NCBI GenBank assembly: GCA_963839995.1
Contig: CAWIXH010000012.1
Span: 62,001 to 126,000 of the forward strand
Reading direction: 5' to 3'
Source: CAWIUB01 sp963839995
Lineage (GTDB): Bacteria > Actinomycetota > Actinomycetes > Mycobacteriales > Jatrophihabitantaceae
DNA: 64,000 nucleotides
The notes under the pieces: model-generated
Seen by the model: only the letters and a program-made list of their open reading frames with translations
What the model was told of the DNA's origin: nothing
Database searches by the model: none
Translations under genes and position numbers: made by a program
Part shown: in pieces, positions 9,385-18,429 of the stretch
How the letters are laid out: each line of letters starts with the position of its first letter
Numbering within the stretch: position 1 is the first letter of the stretch

Positions 9385-9744
9385 ATGGATCAAATCAGCA
9401 TCGTGTTCGGCGCGCTCGCTGACCCGACGCGGCGCGCGATCCTGACGCGGCTGCGCGAGGGCGATGCAACGGTTGGCGAACTCGCCGCACCGTTTGCCAT
9501 GTCGCAGCCAGCGGTCTCCCGGCACCTCAAGGTGCTGCAGAACGCTGGCCTGATCTCCCGGTCCCGCCGGGCGACCGCCCGGCTCAGCCACCTGGAGGCC
9601 GAGCCGTTGCGGGGGGTAACCACGTGGCTGGCCCGCTACCAGCGGTTCTGGGACGAGAGCTACGAGCGGCTCGACGAGTTGCTCGCTGGATTGCAAGGCG
9701 ACCGCGAGGGCGCGGTCCGAGCGAAGGGAAACAGGGATGGGTAA
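9385..9744 (+). CDS. ArsR-family winged-helix repressor
   Basis: The 119-residue protein is a typical ArsR-type regulator. It opens with IVFGALADPTRRAILTRLREG, the recognition helix is MSQPAVSRHLKVLQNAGLI, and the wing carries RSRRATARLSHLE. It lacks the ELCVCDL metal-box cysteines of arsenic sensors. It belongs to the subgroup that is normally co-transcribed with an AHSA1/SRPBCC protein, as here, where the next start codon overlaps its stop by 8 bases. The effector is unknown. Confidence 0.9.
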   Translation: MDQISIVFGALADPTRRAILTRLREGDATVGELAAPFAMSQPAVSRHLKVLQNAGLISRSRRATARLSHLEAEPLRGVTTWLARYQRFWDESYERLDELLAGLQGDREGAVRAKGNRDG

Positions 9745-10216
9745 GACACAGATCACCGCCGAGCGCGGCATGCCACAGATCATCATCACGCGCGAGTTCG
9801 ACGCGCCGCGGGAGCTAGTGTTCCGCGCGTTCACCGAGCCCGAGTTGTTAGTGCAATGGCTGGGCCCGCGTGACCTGACGATGACCATCGACCAATACGA
9901 CGTCCGCGACGGCGGCAGGTGGCGCTACGTCCACAAAGATGCCCAAGGCACCGAGTACGGCTTCCATGGCGTGTTCCACGGCACCCCCTCACCGAACGGT
10001 GCGGTGCAGACCTTCGAGTTCGAGGGCATGCCGGGCCACGTCTCGCTTGACACTGCGACATTCGAGCAGCGCGATGGCGGGACGCTGGTCCGCACCGTTT
10101 CGAGCTTCCAGTCCGTCGAGGACCGAGACGGAATGATCGCGGCCGGCATGGAGCGAGGGGTGCACGACTCCCACGAGCGTCTGGCAGAGCTGCTGGCGAG
10201 GCTGCAGGCCGGCTGA
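9737..10216 (+). CDS. AHSA1/SRPBCC domain protein
   Basis: The 159-residue protein is a START-like (SRPBCC) helix-grip fold of the AHSA1 family, with the N-terminal ITREFDAPRELVFRAFTEPELLVQWLGP signature. It also has GGRWRYVHKDAQGTEYGFHGVFHG in the middle and the long C-terminal helix (GMIAAGMERGVHDSHERLAELLA). Members form hydrophobic cavities for small lipophilic ligands. The pairing with ArsR suggests a small-molecule response module. The second in-frame ATG (MPQIIITREF) is an alternative start; the first overlaps arsR and supports translational coupling. Confidence 0.88.
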   Translation: MGKTQITAERGMPQIIITREFDAPRELVFRAFTEPELLVQWLGPRDLTMTIDQYDVRDGGRWRYVHKDAQGTEYGFHGVFHGTPSPNGAVQTFEFEGMPGHVSLDTATFEQRDGGTLVRTVSSFQSVEDRDGMIAAGMERGVHDSHERLAELLARLQAG

Positions 10217-10287
10217 CGCCGCAACGCACGGGGAGCGGCCGGCTTGGCAAGCGCCCCGTGAGGACCAGCTGGTGACAGCATGGGCGG

Positions 10288-11127
10288 GTGGCCGGCTCAC
10301 GTGCAGCGGTGCGCGTCGGGATCTCCGGCTGGCGCTATCCGCCGTGGCGCGGCGTGTTCTACCCGAGGGGACTGCCCCAGCGCGCTGAGCTGCACTACGT
10401 GGCGGAACGGCTGACCAGCATCGAGATCAACGGCTCGTTCTACGCGCTGCAACGCCCGTCCAACTACCGATCCTGGCGAAGCGAGACGCCGGATGACTTC
10501 GTCTTCTCGGTCAAGAGCCCACGCTTCATCACACACATGAAGAAACTGCGCGACGTGGAGGTTCCGCTGGCCAACTTCTTCGCGTCCGGTGTACTCGCGT
10601 TGGGCCACAAGCTGGGACCGGTGCTCTGGCAGTTGCCCCCGAACCTGGGATTCGACGCGCAGCGGCTGGCCGCGTTCTTTGCCCTCCTGCCGCGCAGTAC
10701 CAGCGAGGCCGCCTTCCTCGCCCGACGGCACGAGGCGCGGCTGGCCGATCGGTCGTTCACCGGCGTCGAGGTCGACCGGCCGCTACGGCACGCCGTCGAG
10801 GTCCGGCACATCAGCTATCGAGTGCCGGCATTCCCCGCACTGCTGCGCGAGCACGACATCGGGCTGGTCGTCGCCGACACCGCCGGTCGCTGGCCGCTGT
10901 TCCGTGAGGTCACCTCAGACTTCGTCTACGTGCGGCTGCACGGCGACAAGGAGCTATACACGAGCGGCTACTCGGCTGAGGCGCTGGATCGCTGGGCGTC
11001 GTCGGTACAGGAGTGGAGCGCAGCCGGCTGCGACGTGTACGCCTACTTCGATAACGACGTAAAGGTGCATGCGCCCTTCGACGCGCTGGCGCTGTCCGAG
11101 CGGGTTGGCCAGCCAGTGGCACACTGA
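10288..11127 (+). CDS. DUF72 family protein
   Basis: The 279-residue protein is a TIM-barrel DUF72 (YecE-like) protein. Motifs include VGISGWRYPPWRGVFYP near the N-terminus, SIEINGSFYALQRPSNYRSW, and DFVFSVKSPRFITHMKKL. DFVYVRLHGDKELYTSGYS lies in the last third, and VYAYFDNDVKVHAPFDALAL at the end. The biochemical role of the family is not established. The GTG at 10288 is used; there is no strong ribosome site. The gene stands alone, with a convergent membrane protein gene 77 bases downstream. Confidence 0.88.
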   Translation: MAGSRAAVRVGISGWRYPPWRGVFYPRGLPQRAELHYVAERLTSIEINGSFYALQRPSNYRSWRSETPDDFVFSVKSPRFITHMKKLRDVEVPLANFFASGVLALGHKLGPVLWQLPPNLGFDAQRLAAFFALLPRSTSEAAFLARRHEARLADRSFTGVEVDRPLRHAVEVRHISYRVPAFPALLREHDIGLVVADTAGRWPLFREVTSDFVYVRLHGDKELYTSGYSAEALDRWASSVQEWSAAGCDVYAYFDNDVKVHAPFDALALSERVGQPVAH

Positions 11128-11204
11128 GCGCCGTGGTCGACTCGCTGGACGCGCTTCGGGTGGCATACGGCGACGTGGTCGAACTCGTGCGACATGGACC
11201 ATGG

Positions 11205-12197
11205 TCACGCGCGCAGGCCTTGGATCGTGAAGCGTTCGATCTGCTGCAGGTGCCCACCCGTTGTCGCGACGATCGTCAGCACACCGTCGGTGGCTCCGGT
11301 GAAGGACACCGACTCCGACCACGGCTGGTTGTCGCCGCCTGCCGGCTGGCAGCACGCCTGCCCAAGTGGGGTGGCGGACGAGCCCTGCCGGACGACGACT
11401 CGGATGTTCTCGTCGACACCAGTGATATGGCCGCCAACCGTTACCGGGGACGTGATGGTGGATCCGTACGGCGGGCGCTCCAACGAGAACGTGGTGTCGT
11501 CGCTGTTGACGACCTCCCAGGGTGCGTCGCTCTCCGGTCCGAAGCGAACCAGGCGCAGGACGGCCGAGGTGTGAACCCCACCGTTCAGGTCGCGGTAGCC
11601 GACGCCGACGTGCGCGCCGTCCGAGTCGGTGCGGGTACTCGTCACCAGGTTGATCTCCTGGAAGCCCAGGTACCCCTGGGTGAACGACAGCGCGGTCTGG
11701 CCGGCGTCGAGGTGCCAGGGCTGATGGCCGCCGGACCGGTGGCTCTGCTCCCAGGCCAGCGCCTCGGCGCGTGAGCCGAACGGCCACAACGGAAGGTAGC
11801 CGAGGTCGAACGGCGCCACTGTCGGCTGTGGTGACGTGGGCGCCGGCGAGCTGGCGGCCGGTGGGGACGTGGTGGGGGCGGGCGAGGACGGCAGTGGGGT
11901 CGGTGACGGACTCACCGACACGGGCGGCTGCGGCGACAGGCTCACCGACGGGTGGGCCGGTTGCGCGTGGTCGGTCCGACTCGCGATCACCACGCCGGCC
12001 GTGCCGGCGGCGATCGCCACCACAGCAGCTGCCGCGAGCAGCGGCGCGAGCCACGGCCGGCGGCCGTTGCCGTCGGGCGCGGTGCTCGGCTCGTCCGCCC
12101 GCGGCGGCCCGTCGGCGCGCAGATCGCCCTCGGTGAGTTGCTCTGCCTTGGCGACGAGTGCGGCACGAATCCGATCGTCGATATCGAAGTTGTTCAT
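11205..12197 (-). CDS. Membrane partner of ECF sigma factor, with Gmad2 domain
   Basis: The 330-residue protein has a short cytoplasmic N-terminus (DIDDRIRAALVAKAEQL), one transmembrane helix at about residues 48-70 and a Pro/Ser/Thr-rich linker at 78-130. The extracellular part ends with a Gmad2-type immunoglobulin-like domain (GSTITSPVTVGGHITG ... FTIQGLRA). The gene overlaps the upstream sigma factor by 4 bases (ATGA). That overlap, with the single-pass topology, suggests it acts as the anti-sigma factor or signal sensor, though it lacks a recognisable zinc anti-sigma motif. The fold of the outer part is known from spore-germination proteins; its ligand is unknown. Confidence 0.7.
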   Translation of the reverse strand: MNNFDIDDRIRAALVAKAEQLTEGDLRADGPPRADEPSTAPDGNGRRPWLAPLLAAAAVVAIAAGTAGVVIASRTDHAQPAHPSVSLSPQPPVSVSPSPTPLPSSPAPTTSPPAASSPAPTSPQPTVAPFDLGYLPLWPFGSRAEALAWEQSHRSGGHQPWHLDAGQTALSFTQGYLGFQEINLVTSTRTDSDGAHVGVGYRDLNGGVHTSAVLRLVRFGPESDAPWEVVNSDDTTFSLERPPYGSTITSPVTVGGHITGVDENIRVVVRQGSSATPLGQACCQPAGGDNQPWSESVSFTGATDGVLTIVATTGGHLQQIERFTIQGLRA

Positions 12198-12745
12198 GAC
12201 GTCACTCCCAGCTCTGCCGCGATGGCGCTGCGGCCACGTGATGCCATCGACTTCACCGCACCGAGCGAAATCCCGAGCGCGGCGGCGATCTCCGACTCGG
12301 TAAGCTGCGACCAGTAGCGCAGCACGATCACCTCACGCTGTCGATTGGGCAGCGTGCGCAATGCCCGGATGACCTGTTGGTGCTCTTCGGCGAGCAACAC
12401 CGCTTCGTCGGCGGGCGCTGCGGTCACCAGATCGAGGCGCGACCACGGATGGCGGCGAGCCGTGCGCCGCCGCCGGAGCACCGACCGGGCGCCGTTCACC
12501 ACGCAGCTGCGCAGGTAACCGACGGCCGCGTCCTCGCTGCGCAGCGAACTCCAGCGCCGCCGCAGGGCGAGGAACGCGTCGTGGACCACGTCCTGGGCCG
12601 TCTCCCGGTCGTCGACCAGCAAGAGCGCCAAGCGCACCATGACCAGCCGCTGGGCGCGGTAGATCCGCTCCACGCCGGCAGCAGCATCTGCGGAGCCCGA
12701 CTCGGAGCCGACCCGAGATCCATCGCCGGCCATTGTCGTTCTCAT
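12194..12745 (-). CDS. ECF RNA polymerase sigma factor
   Basis: The protein has sigma region 2 (IYRAQRLVMVRLALLLVDDRETAQDVVHDAF) and region 4 (LPNRQREVIVLRYWSQLTESEIAAALGISLGAVKSMASRGR). It resembles the SigE/SigM-like ECF group common in actinobacteria. The ATG at 12745 (MRTTMAGDG) is chosen as start because residues before it are not sigma-like. The stop overlaps the start of the membrane protein gene by 4 bases, so the two are surely co-translated. Confidence 0.85.
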   Translation of the reverse strand: MRTTMAGDGSRVGSESGSADAAAGVERIYRAQRLVMVRLALLLVDDRETAQDVVHDAFLALRRRWSSLRSEDAAVGYLRSCVVNGARSVLRRRRTARRHPWSRLDLVTAAPADEAVLLAEEHQQVIRALRTLPNRQREVIVLRYWSQLTESEIAAALGISLGAVKSMASRGRSAIAAELGVTS

Positions 12746-12944
12746 ACGCCACCCGCCCGTACTAGTCCAGCCGGCCACCGATTCGGGCCTCACTGAGATA
12801 GACGCCATGCGAGGCAAATGGTTGCCAGTCCTTACGCTGGAGGCGCAGCACCGGATTTAGCGCCAAGGTGTCGATCGCCCGACCATTCGTTCGTCGGATT
12901 GATGAACGGCCCGAGCCGCGGGCCGAGGAGAAAGGGTTCGGACC

Positions 12945-13292
12945 ATGTCTCAGTACCTAGTTCTGCTCTACGAGGACGAGAACGGCTGGGCCAACGCCGA
13001 CAAGGCGACCTGGGACCAGGCGTTGCAGGCCCACACGGCGTTCGGCAAAGCGGCCGGCAAGGCAGTGCTCGGTGGCAATGCCCTGCGGCCGACGTCTACG
13101 GCGACCACCGTGCGCAAGGACGGCGCGGGCGGGTTTACGATCACCGACGGCCCGTTTGTCGAGACCAAGGAAGCCCTTGGCGGCTACTACCTGCTCGAAG
13201 CGCCAGATCTGGACGCTGCCCTTGCGTTGGCCAAGCAGGTCCCGACGTTCTTCGGTGGCGTGGAGGTCCGTCCGATCATGACGTTCGACTGA
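12945..13292 (+). CDS. YCII/DGPF-domain protein
   Basis: The 115-residue protein is a DGPF (YCII-related) ferredoxin-fold protein with the signature ITDGPFVETKEALGGYYLLEA. The gene lies 14 bases upstream of the ECF42-type sigma gene, an arrangement known from many actinobacteria in which DGPF genes are both neighbours and targets of the sigma factor. The ribosome site GAGGAGAAAGG lies just ahead of the ATG. Confidence 0.9.
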   Translation: MSQYLVLLYEDENGWANADKATWDQALQAHTAFGKAAGKAVLGGNALRPTSTATTVRKDGAGGFTITDGPFVETKEALGGYYLLEAPDLDAALALAKQVPTFFGGVEVRPIMTFD

Positions 13293-13306
13293 CGATCGCG
13301 GGCGTA

Positions 13307-14542
13307 GTGGATGCGGCCGAGGTGGCCGCGGCGGTCGCCGACGCGCACCGTCGCGAGTGGGGTTATGTCCTCGCCGCGACGGTGCGGGTGACCCGCGACA
13401 TCGATGCGGCCGAGGAGTGCGTGCAGGACGCGTACGCACGGGCGCTCGCCACCTGGGCTGACCGGGGCGTGCCGCTCAATCCGGCGGCCTGGCTCACGAC
13501 GGTCGCGCGCCGCAGGGCCCTGGACCTGCTGCGCCGCGAGGCGACACTGCGCGCCAAATTGCCGATGCTGGCGGAGGATGAGGTCGCGTTGCCGGACCTC
13601 GAGGCCGGCGACGAGATACCCGACGACCGGCTGCGGCTGATCTGCACCTGCTGCCACCCGGCGCTTGCCCGCGAGGCGCAGGTCGCCCTGACGCTTCGTC
13701 TGATGTGCGGCTTGTCGACGCGCGACGTGGCGCGCGCGTTCCTGGTCAGCGAGGCGACCATGGCCGCGCGGATCACCCGGGCCAAGAAGAAGATCAGCGG
13801 GGCGGGCATCCCCTATCGGGTGCCGTCGGCCGGCGAGCTGCCGGAGCGCATCGATGCGGTACTGACCGTGGTGCATCTGCTGTTCACCACCGGGCATACC
13901 GCGCCGTCGGGCGCCGATCTCATGCGCGGCGATCTGGTCGAGCGGGCCAAGGACCTCGCCCGCATGCTGCACCTGTTGCTGCCCGCCAACGCCGAGGTCA
14001 CCGGTCTGCTCGGGCTCATCCTGCTCACCGACGCCCGCCGGGCGACCCGGGTCGGGGCCGACGGACGGCTACTTCGGCTGTCCGAGCAGGACCGCGCGCG
14101 CTGGGACATGGCTGCCGTCGCCGAGGGCACGGCGCTGGTCCAGGAGGCGATCGAACACCGAACGCCAGGACGGCATGCGCTGCAAGCGGCAATCGCAGCC
14201 GTCCATGCCGGTGCCGCGGACTGGGGCCACACGGACTGGCGTGAGATCGTCGGGCTATACGACTTGCTCGTGCAAGTCTGGCCGTCCCCGGTCGTGGAGC
14301 TGAACCGGGCGGTAGCGGTGGGCTTCGCGAGTGGACCGGCAGCCGGTCTGGCCGCGCTCGAGCCGCTCGGCGCAGAGCCGCAGCTGGCCGGTTACCCGTA
14401 TCTTGCGGTCGCCCGAGCCGAGTTCCTGGAACAGCTCGATCGCCGTGACGAGGCCCGCCTGGCCTACCAGGAGGCGCTGATGCTCACCGAGAACGCGGTC
14501 GAACGGGACTTCCTGCGACGCCAGCTGGAGCAGCTCGCCTGA
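13307..14542 (+). CDS. ECF42-type sigma factor with TPR-like C-terminal extension
   Basis: The 411-residue protein joins sigma region 2 (AECVQDAYARALATW, WLTTVARRRALDLLRRE) and region 4 (LRLMCGLSTRDVARAFLVSEATMAARITRAKKKI) to a C-terminal extension of about 220 residues. The extension contains HLLFTTGH and helical repeats ending ALMLTENAVERDFLRRQLEQL. This is the architecture of ECF42, in which the extension replaces an anti-sigma factor for activity control. The GTG at 13307 is the first plausible start after the DGPF gene, but the codon choice is uncertain. Confidence 0.85.
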   Translation: MDAAEVAAAVADAHRREWGYVLAATVRVTRDIDAAEECVQDAYARALATWADRGVPLNPAAWLTTVARRRALDLLRREATLRAKLPMLAEDEVALPDLEAGDEIPDDRLRLICTCCHPALAREAQVALTLRLMCGLSTRDVARAFLVSEATMAARITRAKKKISGAGIPYRVPSAGELPERIDAVLTVVHLLFTTGHTAPSGADLMRGDLVERAKDLARMLHLLLPANAEVTGLLGLILLTDARRATRVGADGRLLRLSEQDRARWDMAAVAEGTALVQEAIEHRTPGRHALQAAIAAVHAGAADWGHTDWREIVGLYDLLVQVWPSPVVELNRAVAVGFASGPAAGLAALEPLGAEPQLAGYPYLAVARAEFLEQLDRRDEARLAYQEALMLTENAVERDFLRRQLEQLA

Positions 14543-14585
14543 GCAACCGACATCGGAGGCCGGCTGGCGTTGATCGGTTATCCGT

Positions 14586-16835
14586 GTGACCATCCCGGGT
14601 GTGCAGCCGACCTCGATGGGCGACGGACCGGCCGGCATCCGCCGGTCCTGGCTGGAACGCGTTCTCGGCGTCGTGCGCGAGCTCGGGGCCAGCCACGACC
14701 TGCACGAGACGCTGCAGGGCATCACCGACGCGGTGGTGCAGGTCGTCGAGTTCGGTGCCGCGGCGATCAACCTCGTGGAACCCGGCGGTGTCGTGCGCGT
14801 CGCCGCCGTCGCCGGGCCGGCGGAGCTGGACACCGAACTGCTGGGCCGGGCGACTCGGTTGCCCTACTGGCACGAGCTGCTCGCCGCCTGCGAGCCATGG
14901 GGCGCACTGCGCTTCTACAGCCATGAGCGGGATCAGACCGTGCCGGCCCGGTTGCCGACCTGGGTTCCGCCGGACTCCGGCGTCGCCGACGTCGCGGCTT
15001 GGCATCCAGACGACATGTTGCTTGCCCCGCTGCTCGGTTCCGACGGATCGTTACTGGGGATCCTGAGCGTCGATCAGCCAAACAGCGGACGGCATCCGGA
15101 CGCCGAGCAGCGCACCGTGCTCGAGCTGTTCGCCACGCAAGCGGCGCACGCGATCGAACAGGCGACGGCGCGCAGCCGGGTCGAGGCGCGCAGACGCGAG
15201 GCGGAACAACATTGGCAACTTGCGTTCGAGCACAGCCCGGTCGGCGCTGCGATCGTCAACCCCGACGGGACGTTCGAGAGGGTCAACGGCGCGTTCGCTG
15301 CCTTGCTCGGCTACTCGGCGGAGGAGCTACGGACGCTGCGATTCGCCGACTTCACCCATCCCGACGACCTGGATGCCAACCTGCAACTGTTCGCGGAACT
15401 GCTCGACGGCAGGCGAACCAGCTACCAGATGGAAAAGCGTTACATGCGCGCCGACGGCCGGGTGGCCCGCGTGCTGCTGCACGTCGGCGCGATCTTCGAC
15501 GACGACGGCACACTGCTGCGCATCGTCAGTCAGGTCAACGACATCACTGACCGCAAGGTGGCCGAAGAGCATCTTGCCCACCGGGCCACCCACGATCCAC
15601 TGACCGACCTGCCCAACCGCACCCTGCTCGAAGACCGGCTGGGCGCGGCGCTGTCGGGTGGCTCGCCAGCCGGGGTCCTCATCCTCGACATCGACCGGTT
15701 CAAGACGGTGAACGACAGCCTGGGGCACGAGGCCGGCGACGAACTGCTGCGGGCGGTCGCCAACCGGCTGCGCGAGATCGTCCCGCACGCCCAGGCTGTG
15801 GCCCGCATCGGCGGTGACCAGTTCGTCGTGCTGGTACCGAACCCGGACGACCCGGAAGCCATGCAGTCTCTGGCGTTGCATATCGTCAGCCAGCTGTGTG
15901 GTCCGCTCGATATTCGCGGGCACCAGCACACCATCAGCCTGAGCGTCGGGATCACGGTCAGTGGGCAACGGCACCGCCATCCGGACGAGGTGCTGCGCGA
16001 GGCCGAGCAGGCCCTACGGCGGGCGAAACGACACGGCCAGGGACGGGTCGAGAGCTACGACCCGCTGCAGGACCACACCGCCACGGTCGAGGAGCTCGAC
16101 CTGCAGAACGACCTGCAGCGCGCGATCGACAACCGCCGCGGTCTGGTCCCGTACTTCCAGCCCATCGTGAGCCTTGCCACCAGCGCCCCGGTTGGCTATG
16201 AGGCGCTCGTGCGATGGCAGCACCCGCGACGCGGCCTGCTCGAGCCCGGTGCGTTCCTGCCCTTGGCCGAGCAGACCGGCCTGGTCGTGCCGCTCGGCTG
16301 GTGGATGCTGGAGCAGAGTTGCCTGGCGGCGACCGACTCGGCGCTCACCGACGGCTGGTCGCGCTGGGTCGCGGTCAACGTGTCGGCAAGCCAGCTCGGG
16401 CGGCGTCAGCTGCTGCCGGCGATCCGTCGCGCGCTCGACGAGACCTATCTGCCTGCCGATCGGCTACACGTCGAGATCACCGAGACCGCATTGGCGGATG
16501 CGAGCACCGAGGCGATCAAGGAAGTCAACCTGGTCGCCGATCTCGGCGTCCGCATCGCCCTGGACGACTTCGGCACCGGTTACTCGTCACTCTCGCTGCT
16601 GCGCGACCTGCCGGTCAGCACGGTGAAGATCGATCGCAGCTTCATTTCACCGATCATGGTGGACCCGACGGCGACGGCCATCGTCCGCAGCGTGATCGCG
16701 CTGTGCCAGGAGCTGCACGTCACCACCGTCGGCGAGGGCGTCGAGACGCTCGAGCAGCTGGCGGCGCTGCGGGTGCTTGGCTGCTCCCAGGCACAGGGAT
16801 TCCTGCTAGGACGGCCCGCGCCCCTGGCGCAATAA
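14586..16835 (+). CDS. GAF-PAS-GGDEF-EAL cyclic-di-GMP protein
   Basis: The 749-residue cytoplasmic protein has a GAF domain (about 20-195), a PAS domain (about 210-325, YSAEELRTLRFADFTHPDD), a GGDEF domain (about 335-490) and an EAL domain (about 510-745). The GGDEF signature reads GGDQF near residue 408, with Gln replacing the Glu, which probably weakens or removes cyclase activity. The EAL domain keeps YEALVRWQHP, VNVSASQL, EITETAL, DDFGTGYSSLSLL, KIDRSFI and GEGVET, all expected for an active phosphodiesterase. I infer net cyclic-di-GMP breakdown controlled by the sensory domains, with the GGDEF possibly acting as a GTP-sensing module. No membrane segment is evident. Confidence 0.92.
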   Translation: MTIPGVQPTSMGDGPAGIRRSWLERVLGVVRELGASHDLHETLQGITDAVVQVVEFGAAAINLVEPGGVVRVAAVAGPAELDTELLGRATRLPYWHELLAACEPWGALRFYSHERDQTVPARLPTWVPPDSGVADVAAWHPDDMLLAPLLGSDGSLLGILSVDQPNSGRHPDAEQRTVLELFATQAAHAIEQATARSRVEARRREAEQHWQLAFEHSPVGAAIVNPDGTFERVNGAFAALLGYSAEELRTLRFADFTHPDDLDANLQLFAELLDGRRTSYQMEKRYMRADGRVARVLLHVGAIFDDDGTLLRIVSQVNDITDRKVAEEHLAHRATHDPLTDLPNRTLLEDRLGAALSGGSPAGVLILDIDRFKTVNDSLGHEAGDELLRAVANRLREIVPHAQAVARIGGDQFVVLVPNPDDPEAMQSLALHIVSQLCGPLDIRGHQHTISLSVGITVSGQRHRHPDEVLREAEQALRRAKRHGQGRVESYDPLQDHTATVEELDLQNDLQRAIDNRRGLVPYFQPIVSLATSAPVGYEALVRWQHPRRGLLEPGAFLPLAEQTGLVVPLGWWMLEQSCLAATDSALTDGWSRWVAVNVSASQLGRRQLLPAIRRALDETYLPADRLHVEITETALADASTEAIKEVNLVADLGVRIALDDFGTGYSSLSLLRDLPVSTVKIDRSFISPIMVDPTATAIVRSVIALCQELHVTTVGEGVETLEQLAALRVLGCSQAQGFLLGRPAPLAQ

Positions 16836-16837
16836 CC

Positions 16838-17191
16838 TCACGTGGTGGGTGGCGCGTCGAGATGGGCAGCCGCGACCCGCTTGGGCACCACCATCCGCCA
16901 CGCGTCGACCACCAACTCCCGCAGCTGTACCTCGTCGATCGCCGCCAACCTGACGCGCGCCCAGTTGTAGCGTTCGTCCGAGCGGAGCGGCATGAGGAAT
17001 GTGTCTGGCTCCGCCGCAACGAGTGCCTCCCGTTCCTCGCGAGGGAAGGCGAAGCCCATCAGCGTCTCGTCGGCGGACAGCGCGACATAGACGATCCGGC
17101 CGACCCGGAACTTGACGCGGTCGCGCACGAGTGCCTCTTCGGTACGCGGCAGCGATGCGGCGATCCGGCGCACGTCGTCGGTGGTGACCAC
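16838..17191 (-). CDS. MmcQ/YjbR family protein
   Basis: The 117-residue protein matches the MmcQ/YjbR (CyaY-like fold) family, with VRRIAASLPRTEEAL at the N-terminus, GFAFPREEREALVAAEPDTFLMPLRSDERYNWARVRL centrally and ELVVDAWRMVVPKRV at the end. Family members are double-wing DNA-binding-like proteins of unknown role. The gene converges tail-to-tail with the EAL gene, leaving two bases between stops. Confidence 0.88.
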   Translation of the reverse strand: MVTTDDVRRIAASLPRTEEALVRDRVKFRVGRIVYVALSADETLMGFAFPREEREALVAAEPDTFLMPLRSDERYNWARVRLAAIDEVQLRELVVDAWRMVVPKRVAAAHLDAPPTT

Positions 17192-17267
17192 CAGCCTCCG
17201 TTCCTCTTGCGATCGTCCTGGCGCCGAACGTCACTCTTGCAGGCCGCCGCGCGAGATACTCGCCCGC

Positions 17268-17519
17268 ATGGCTGACGACGAGGCCCGGGAGCGGGCTATC
17301 TACCACGCGCTCAAGGCGGTCGACGAGGTCGCCGCGGCGTTGCAGACCCATCTTGTCGAAGAGCACGGCGCTGATCCCGAGCGCGCGGCCGCGCAGAGCA
17401 CATCCAGCAACTCGCTCAAGCTGCTGCGGCAGGCCCGCGAGCGCCTGGGCCAGGGACTGCGGGCCGTCGAGGCCGACCGCATCGCCGAGTCCGACGAGAT
17501 CTCCCTGCGCAATCGGTAG
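17268..17519 (+). CDS. Hypothetical small helical protein
   Basis: The 83-residue protein is acidic and almost wholly helical (ERAIYHALKAVDEVAAALQTHL, then SLKLLRQARERLGQGLRAVEADR). I do not recognise a family. The ATG at 17268 gives a protein without the basic, non-homologous residues that a longer reading would add. It lies 57 bases before the zinc peptidase gene and may be co-transcribed with it. Confidence 0.55.
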   Translation: MADDEARERAIYHALKAVDEVAAALQTHLVEEHGADPERAAAQSTSSNSLKLLRQARERLGQGLRAVEADRIAESDEISLRNR

Positions 17520-17576
17520 CGTTCACGCAGCTGTGCGCCACGACGCGCGATGGGGGTGCAAGTGCCAGGTTGGCCT

Positions 17577-18425
17577 ATGACGCGCCGATGGTGGCCGGCG
17601 GTCGCGCTGCTCGCCGTTGCCGCACTCGTGGCGATCGTCTGGTTCGCGGCCGATGTCAGCGGTGCCGGCCACCGAAGCGCCCGGTCCTCGGCCGGAGTAA
17701 CTGCGGCGGCGACGTCTGCCGGGCAGCTCGCCGAGGCACCCACACCGTCGGCTAACCCGTCCTTCCCCAACCCGGACACGGCGACCGGCGAGCGTGCGTA
17801 TCTCACCGCGGTCTTCGACGACGCGCAAGGCATGTGGGCGCAGCTGTTTGCCGCCGCCCGAAGCAGCTATCCGCCGACGTCCTTGCGGATCTTTGTCGGT
17901 GCGGTGCAGACGGCGTGCGGCCCGGGTGCGGCGGACGTCGGCCCGTTCTACTGTCCGGCGGACCACACCGTCTACCTGGAAACGAGCTTCTTCGACCTGA
18001 TGGAGCGAAACTTCGGCGTCAAGGGAGAGTTCGGCCAGGCGTTCGTCGTCGCTCACGAGGTCGGCCACCACGTGCAGACCGCCCTGGGCACCCTGCAAGC
18101 GGTGTCGCAGGCGCAGCACCTGAACCCCGCGGCTGCCAACAACCTGTCGGTGCGCCTGGAGTTGCAGGCCGACTGCTACGCCGGGATCTGGGCCCACTCG
18201 CGGTACTCCCGCGGGTTGCTGACCGCTGCGGATCTGCGATCCGCGCTCGCTGCGGCAGCGGCGGTCGGCGACGACTTCCTACAGCAAGCCAGCACCGGCC
18301 AGGTGCAGCCCGAGCACTGGACGCACGGATCATCCGCGCAACGCCAGCAGTGGCTGACGGTTGGCTTCGACCGCGGCGACCCTGCGGCGTGCAACACCTT
18401 CGCCGGTACCGGCATCGCCGGATGA
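17577..18425 (+). CDS. Membrane-anchored neutral zinc metallopeptidase (YpfJ-like)
   Basis: The 282-residue protein has one N-terminal transmembrane segment (residues about 6-24) followed by an extracytoplasmic peptidase domain. The zinc site is HEVGHH near residue 160, with the third ligand likely in LELQADCYAGIW, the family signature. FYCPADHTVYLETSFFDLM precedes it, as in YpfJ relatives. The substrate is unknown. The start at 17577 puts the hydrophobic helix right after two arginines, as expected for an N-in anchor; a GTG-type start 27 bases upstream is possible. Confidence 0.88.
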   Translation: MTRRWWPAVALLAVAALVAIVWFAADVSGAGHRSARSSAGVTAAATSAGQLAEAPTPSANPSFPNPDTATGERAYLTAVFDDAQGMWAQLFAAARSSYPPTSLRIFVGAVQTACGPGAADVGPFYCPADHTVYLETSFFDLMERNFGVKGEFGQAFVVAHEVGHHVQTALGTLQAVSQAQHLNPAAANNLSVRLELQADCYAGIWAHSRYSRGLLTAADLRSALAAAAAVGDDFLQQASTGQVQPEHWTHGSSAQRQQWLTVGFDRGDPAACNTFAGTGIAG

Positions 18426-18429
18426 CGGC

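Noticed and set aside
12818..13306. A long N-terminal extension of the ECF42 sigma factor
   Set aside because: It overlaps the DGPF gene in another frame and lacks sigma-like residues.
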